From Bettongia penicillata ogilbyi (lineage: Eukaryota > Chordata > Mammalia > Diprotodontia > Potoroidae), in NCBI GenBank assembly GCA_023548195.1, contig JAJHZJ010000311.1, positions 5,406,687 to 5,470,686 on the forward strand: a stretch of 64,000 nt of DNA, read 5' to 3'. Made by a program: the position numbers and the translations under genes. The notes beneath the pieces were generated by a model. That model was not told the origin of the DNA. It saw nothing but the letters and a program-made list of their open reading frames with translations, and did not search any database. This document shows positions 58,360 to 64,000 of this stretch, in pieces (positions within the stretch are counted from its first letter, which is position 1; each line of letters starts with the position of its first letter).

Positions 58360-59225
58360 CATGAAGCAGCTATAGTATCTCTGTGGAAAGCATAGAAGAT
58401 GTAGGTTTGAACCCTCACCTTTCCCACTTAATAGCTGGGCAACTTTAGAACCCTCTTTGAGTCTCAGATCCTCATCTATAAAATGGGGGGGAGGGGAGGA
58501 TCAGATGGTCATAGATTTAGAGCTGGAAAAGACCTCACAAGCCAACTTCTTTATTTAACTGAGAAAACTCTGGCCAAGGGAGATCAAGTGATTTGCCCAA
58601 GATGACAGAGGTAGTACGTGATAGAGACAATGTTTGAACCCAGATTTAGGGCATTCCCACTGTTCATCACTTCCCTTGCATGACCAAATGAGATAATGTA
58701 TGCAAAATGTTTTAGAAACTATGAAGCACTCTCTTAGTCTATTGTGACAGTTTCACAAAAGAATCACATTGGTCGGCAAATGGTTAGGCCCTATGATGGT
58801 GCTCTTTAATTCAGTAAGGTATGGCTTTAAACCAATCATACACTTGGAGGAGAGAATGTAGGCCATGGGGAAACTACAAAAAGATCCAAGCAGATGGGCC
58901 CTGAGGGGATGATCTCCAGGCTACAGCAGATGGAAGAAGGGCTTCACTGAAGGCTGCTCAGGTGGAGTCTCTTGGGTTTGTACACCTAGATTTGCCACTT
59001 GTCTGTTCTCTTGGCGTCGAGGTATCACAATGTGCTGCAGGTGGAATCAGGAAGATCTGAGTTTATATCATGCTTCAGATACTTACTTGTTTGACCCCAA
59101 GGGCAAGTTACTTAACTTTTCTCAGCCTCGGTTTCCTTAGCACCTACTTCCCAGGGCTTGTGGTGACAATCAAATGAAATAAGCTGTAGAGTGCTTGGCA
59201 AACGTTAAAGTGCTATATAAATGTT
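58360..59225. mobile_element. CORE-SINE/MIR copies in both orientations
   Basis: A plus copy (58360-58500), a minus MIR-like copy (58500-58690, AGAGCTGGAAAAGACCTCAC) and a plus CORE-SINE (59015-59225, GTTTGACCCCAAGGGCAAGT, GTGCTATATAAATGTTAGC), with unique DNA between. Confidence 0.65.
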
Positions 59226-59612
59226 AGCTAATTAATTGTATTATTTTCTATCCCTTCTCCAGTCTTAAAATATGACACAGCTGGGGATTGACCCTTCCAT
59301 ACCAAGGCCCATGGGCATCACCAAACTAGGGTAACTGGCAACTTCTCACACAGGGGTAGAGAGTAGTTTGCATTTCATTGGGGCAGCCCTGAGGCTTTTA
59401 CTGGTTTTACAGGAAGGTCTCAGTCAGGCAAATCTAATCGTTTTCCTATCTCTCATGTCATTGAAAGGAGGGACGTGACTGAAAAACAACTGAACAGCAA
59501 GAAAAAGATTTAGCCTAAGACTCTAAGGAATGAGAAAAACAGACACAATGGAAAGTGCCTTAGTGAACACTGTGGTTGGTCCTAAAGGACCCGGACCTCC
59601 ATTTGGTTAGAC

Positions 59613-59797
59613 CAGGGGTAGGGAACCTGTGGCCTTCTAGGTCCTTGGATGCAGCCTTTTGACTGAGTCCAAGGTTTACAGAGCAAATCGTTTTATTCAG
59701 GGGTTTTGTTCTGTGAAGTTTGGATTCAGTCAAAGGGTCTCACTTGAGGACCTAGAGGGCCACATGTGGCTTTGAGACCCCAGGTTCCCCATCTCTG
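59613..59797. mobile_element. Palindromic hAT MITE
   Basis: CAGGGGTAGGGAACCTGTGG on the left pairs with CCCAGGTTCCCCATCTCTG on the right. TTTTGACTGAGTCCAAGGTT pairs with the TTGGATTCAGTCAAAGG side. Flanking bases GGTTAGAC and CTTTAGAT are only partly alike, so the target duplication is eroded or absent. Confidence 0.8.
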
Positions 59798-60849
59798 CTT
59801 TAGATAATAGCTAAGGAAAACCTTTGCTACAGAAGTATGAGGCATGGAGGTATAAAAAAAAAAGAAAGGAAGGCTGGAGAGGGTGTTATGTGGGAAACAG
59901 GTGGAACGTAAAGAGAAGACAAAGCCTGACGTAAGAGAGGGTAGGTCCATAAAACCAGAAAACTTTCATATACTCACTGTATGACCTGGGGAGTGGTAGT
60001 AGAAGTACCCAAGAAGACAGTCTGCCATTTTGTTACTGGCCCATTGCCTGATTTCTTTGAGGCCTAATGCCTAGTTTATCTTAAACAGAAGTTTATTTTC
60101 ATAGTTGCTATGTTATAATTACAATAATTATTATTATTTAATGTGAAACTTTCCTGGACTCAACATGGAAAAATCCCAAAGGAGAAATGACCAGAGAGAA
60201 CAAATGGGCATGGTTTTCAGGGAAGGAGCCTGTGTCTCTGCTGCCAGGGAAGGGCAGTCCTAAGCAGTTAGGGAATAAAAGGTGAGTGTTATTTTTAACC
60301 TGGGCCTTCCTGATGAAGTTCCCTCCCCTAGGAAGGCACAGGGTGTTGATTATGATTTATTTTTAACGGCCCAGTGTGGAGGAAGCTGGGGCCACAATGC
60401 CTGGTTGCCCAACCAGGCTGACAGGATCAGTTCTCTGGGCCAGGCTAGGGACCCCGCATGGGAGGCAGGTTGGGATGAGAAAGCAGAGAACCAATGAGTA
60501 AAGAGGAGGTGAGGTGGGAGGGGGAGACCAAGGGAGAGGTCAGAGGTGAGAGGGGGCAGGAATGCCGGTGTTGGAATCAGGCGGAGTGAAATCTATCCAA
60601 GGGAAGGGACTGAGGACAGACACTCAAGGTATCAGGCCATCAGAGTGGAATAATTGTATCTAGGCAAGTGGCTCTACTGGCCACTAACGTCAGCTCCCTG
60701 AACAGGGTGTCCAGAAGTAGACAAAGTCAGGTTCCTTTGGAAGTCACTGGGTATGAGCCTCTGTCTTCTACCTCCCAAGGAGAGCCCCTGAAGCTTATTT
60801 AGAAATAGTTTTAAAACAGGTGGTGGTGGGTTTATTTCCTTTGTAGGTC
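59798..60849. other. Unique intergenic sequence
   Basis: No repeat or gene recognised. Open frames are short and without splice context. Confidence 0.4.
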
Positions 60850-62140
60850 CATTGATTCAGAGCTGGAAGGGACCTCAGAAGTCCCCAACTTCATCTTTTT
60901 ATAGAAGAGGAAACTCAGGTCTTTCTCCTTTAGAGAAGTTAAATGATTTGTCCAAGGTCAGAGGCAAGATTTGAACCCTCTGACCACAAATTCAGTGCTA
61001 TTTTCCCTCTCCCGCACTGCTACGACCAACCAAGGGGGCTTGTAATAGGACTCCACAGGAGCTACAAGGGTAGGGTTTTGGGGGGTGTGTACGTGCAGAT
61101 GGATGATTCCTGTATATGGGACATATATCTACTGACTTTTGAGGGAATCTGTTCTTCCCCTACCTTCCTTTCCCCAGGGTAAATAGAGTTATTGAGTAAC
61201 CATGGTCCCAGCCTCTGGAAGCTTAGCTTTAGGTCCTGGGATCAAAGAGATCTGCTTAATCTGTTTCAAGGAAGTTGTGTCTGTCTGCTCCTCCATCTTC
61301 CTCCAATTCCCCATTGATCAGTGTGGAGAAGGGAAATCTCCAAGACAGCCAGTGTGGTTATTCCTCTGGGTGAGGGTTAGTTTCCCCAGCTCCCACAGAG
61401 AGTGAGGAAGCCTCCGAGGGGGAGGGGTGGGAAGGGACTGGCAAGATGCTTCCCTCTTGGCTCTGCCTGTCCAGTACTTGACCATCTCATGGGTCACATC
61501 TATAAATAGCTTGGTGAGTTGAATAGGCCATGAATAGAGGGCATCCATTCTGTTCACAGTGATCATTCCTGATGGAAACAGGGATACAGCAGTTGGAAAT
61601 AATCCCAAATTCTAAACTCCTATATTTAGTTGGACCTGCTCCACTACCCAATGCAGATTTCATAGAATATAAACACTGAAAGAAGCCTTGGGGCTCATAC
61701 AGTCTAATCCTCCTGACCCTCTACAGTTCTATAGATAAAGAAATAAACATATAGGGAGCAAGGACAACTGTGCCTAGAAGCCAGGTGTCTCCTAGTTTTC
61801 AGTCCAATGATCTTCCATACCATACTGTCTCTCCAACTACTCCATACAGATGAGAATTGCTGTATTACCAGGCAATAATTTTGTGGTTGTTGTTCAGTTG
61901 TTTTCAGTCCTATCCGACTCTTGGTGACCCCATTTGAGGTTTTCTTGATGGAATGGTTTGCCATTTTTCTTCTCTAGCTCATTTTACAATAAGGAAACTG
62001 AGGCAAACAGGTTTAAATGACTTATCTAGGGTCACCCAGCTAGTAAGTGTCTGAAACCAGAATTGAACTCAGAAGATGAGTCTTCTTAACTCCAGGCTTG
62101 GCACTCCACCCACTGTGCCATCTAGCTGCCCTGTACTAGC
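60850..62140 (-). mobile_element. Minus-strand MIR/CORE-SINE copies separated by unique DNA
   Basis: MIR-like copies at 60850-61010 (CAGAGCTGGAAGGGACCTCA) and 61655-61810, and a full-length CORE-SINE at 61890-62140 (TGTTGTTCAGTTGTTTTCAG, GACCCCATTTGAGGTTTTCT, GGGTCACCCAGCTAGTAAGT, ending GTGCCATCTAGCTGCCC). Positions 61011-61654 show nothing recognisable. Confidence 0.7.
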
Positions 62141-63329
62141 TAATTGTAATTAGCATGAGGTAAAAAAAAAATTTGCTCCTGGCTGCTGACATTGAGACGA
62201 TGGTTATATTTCCTGTTTGGGGCCATTTTTTCTCTCTGCTGTGACCACCATCCATGCACGTTGCTTCTCCAAAATAGTGATAGCCCGTGCCAAAAACCAT
62301 CCATGGGCTGGTAGTGCCTCTATAGCCCTATCACTGTGGTCCCCTTTACCCAGTCCGTCTTTTTCCCAAATTCTAGCAGGCATTTGGGTCAGATTTTCTG
62401 GGGAGTAGGGATGCCCTTTTCCCTGAATGACTGAACCCAGTTGGATGGTCCTCTCTACCATTAACACTTCTTCACACCCCTAACTCTTTGTCCTAAGTGA
62501 TAAAAAAAAATGACTAGGGTTCTGTTGAATTTTTTCAAGAGGATAAATTTTATCTTAGAGTCTTTCAACCCTCTAATCAATAGGAAAGTCCTTGAAAATT
62601 CAGCTTTTTGCAATTTTGGATAACTCCCTCTTTGATCTGTCCTGAGATGGAGAGCTGTTCACTGGCCCCATCATATTAATAATAATTCATAATTTTATAG
62701 TGCATTGTAAAAGGTTTCCAAAGCACTTTCCTCACAATTACTCTGAAAGGCAGGTATTGCATATTTATTCACAACTACCCTCTTCACCCTGGCCTCCCCC
62801 TTCATTTTATGGATAAGGGAATTGTGGCTGAGAAAGATTAAGTTACTTGCTCATGGTCATACAGCTGGTAGGAACCAAAGTAGGTTTCTAACTCTGGTCT
62901 CTCTAAGGTCTCCCCTAATTCTAGGGCTCTATCTCTCATACCCCACTAATTCTTTGTCTATTTCTTTGGATTCTGAGACTTGAGATGAAACATAGGCAAT
63001 AATATAGGTTTCACCCTCTCCTGGCTTGGATCTCTTCTGATGCCTCCTATGTGAATTTGTTGATATCTTTTTTTAGGTGCTGGGGGGATACTATTACCTG
63101 CATTCCTCTAAGGGTCCCTGCTCTTTCTCCTGAAGTACCAGGTCCACACCCCCGCACAAAGCTTCACCCAAGGGTGACACTAGGGTGATAGTTTCAGGCA
63201 AAGTACCTAGTATTCGCTGAGTAACTGGGTATCCAGCTGGAGGAGGGGTGGAGGGACAGGTCCGGCTAGTTCTGCCTTGTTGTTTATACATCACATTACC
63301 TCACACATCCCAACCACCTTGCTCCCCCG
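62141..63329. other. Mostly unique sequence upstream of the putative TMPRSS13 exon
   Basis: Contains one minus-strand MIR-like element (62680-62930, ATTAATAATAATTCATAATT and GGTCATACAGCTGGTAGG). No exon with convincing splice sites was recognised. Confidence 0.4.
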
Positions 63330-63469
63330 CCCCATTTCTGACGATGGCCAGCCCTATAGGCCTTTGAGCCAGCCTCTTTCTTCCCCTCCTGTCCCTGGGA
63401 CTCCAGAGTCCAGTACAACATGGATTTGCCCATCAGCTGAGTTGGGGAAGTTTCATCCCATCAGAAATC
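63330..63469 (+). promoter_or_regulatory. Putative TMPRSS13 5' leader with two short upstream ORFs
   Basis: This non-repetitive sequence upstream of the putative TMPRSS13 start contains two tiny upstream reading frames, 63344-63367 (seven codons plus stop) and 63420-63440 (six codons plus stop). If both are transcribed they could dampen translation. The transcription start and possible further 5' exons are not visible. Confidence 0.3.
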
Positions 63470-63490
63470 ATGGAGGGGGACAGTCACCCG
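63470..63490 (+). CDS. TMPRSS13: Probable first coding exon of TMPRSS13 (partial gene)
   Basis: ATG GAG GGG GAC AGT CAC CCG followed directly by a GTAAGC donor encodes MEGDSHP. The human TMPRSS13 serine protease begins MERDSHG, so five of seven residues agree. The start has A at -3 and G at +4. Support also comes from position and direction: in human, TMPRSS13 is the neighbour that reads away from IL10RA, and this exon does the same about 48 kb upstream. The rest of the gene would lie beyond the right edge. The match is short, so the call rests largely on synteny. Confidence 0.6.
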
Positions 63491-63615
63491 GTAAGCCAGC
63501 TCTGGGAAACCCTGCTCAGCCAGTCCCTTCTAGGAGGTGCTTAGGTTCCAGAGAGGGTTTGGAGGAAGGCTCAGAAGAAGGAGAATCATGTGGGCTCATC
63601 ATTTGCCTTAGATTT

Positions 63616-63732
63616 TCTTTTCTTTTCTCTCTTTCCTTCCTTCCTCCCTCACTTCCTTTCTCTCTCTTTCTCTTTCTTTCTCTCTTCCTCCCTCCCTTCT
63701 TTTTCTCTCTCTTTCTTTCTCTTCCCTCCCTT
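63616..63732. repeat. (CTTT)n/(CCTT)n pyrimidine tract
   Basis: About 115 bp of C/T-rich repeat in what would be intron 1 of TMPRSS13. It creates the C-terminal half of a spurious open frame running from 63277. Confidence 0.9.
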
Positions 63733-64000
63733 AAATTTTGAATTGTAGCTTTTTACATTTAATGGCTACTTTGGATCAGAGGTCTCCATGTCTCTTAGGA
63801 AATAGCTGATAGGGGAGAGAAGCCAATGGAGACTTGGGGTCTTCAGTAGCCAGTCTGGGGTGAGGGGAACGTCAAGATTCTTGAATTTTCTGTGAGTGCT
63901 ACATACTGTACTTAGTATGCTGTGGATACTCTGTCATTTCCAATCATCTGTCAGTCTGTCTTGATCATAACCTTTCTGGGGTTTAAAGACTCATGGAAGG

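Noticed and set aside
63277..63741. 154-codon plus-strand open frame as a gene
   Set aside because: It spans the putative TMPRSS13 leader, exon 1 in a different reading frame, its intron and a CT repeat. The short MEGDSHP exon is the better reading.

Overview
The window is mammalian nuclear DNA, almost certainly from a marsupial. Two things show this. The first is an intact, intron-containing interleukin-10 receptor alpha gene (IL10RA). The second is a dense, distinctive repeat landscape: tRNA-headed CORE-SINEs of the marsupial MAR1/THER type, marsupial-type L1 3' ends, long L2 and L3/CR1 copies, and hAT MITEs. No bacterial, plasmid or CRISPR-like content is present. The species cannot be fixed from sequence alone.

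Layout. Positions 1-1808 are the 3' flank and probable 3' UTR of IL10RA. Positions 1809-15256 hold the whole IL10RA coding region on the minus strand in seven exons. Exon lengths of 67, 121, 179, 170, 154, 119 and 921 nt were rebuilt by hand and give about 576 residues. A CpG-rich promoter lies at 15257-15550. From 15.5 kb to about 63.3 kb I find no protein-coding gene. This is intergenic DNA made mostly of old transposable elements, microsatellites and short unique stretches. At 63470-63490 on the plus strand there is a short coding exon (residues MEGDSHP, then a GTAAGC donor). It resembles the N-terminus of TMPRSS13, which is the divergently transcribed neighbour of IL10RA in human. The window therefore seems to span the IL10RA-TMPRSS13 head-to-head interval.

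The most notable observation is at IL10RA intron 1. The exon 2 start that keeps the reading frame and the conserved exon length is preceded by TG rather than AG. The only AG there lies 2 nt downstream and would cause a frameshift and an early stop. This is a rare TG 3' splice site, a local sequence error, or a loss-of-function allele. Other points of interest are hairpin-forming hAT MITEs (one with a perfect 8-bp target duplication), a duplicated block inside an L2 LINE whose second copy has gained an AT-rich insert, L1-family ORF1-like segments next to an ORF2-end fragment, and a 240-bp polypyrimidine tract. I found no convincing undescribed biological system. The window is one immune-receptor gene plus repeat-rich flank.

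Repeat family names come from pattern recognition, without a database search, and boundaries are approximate to about 10-30 bp.
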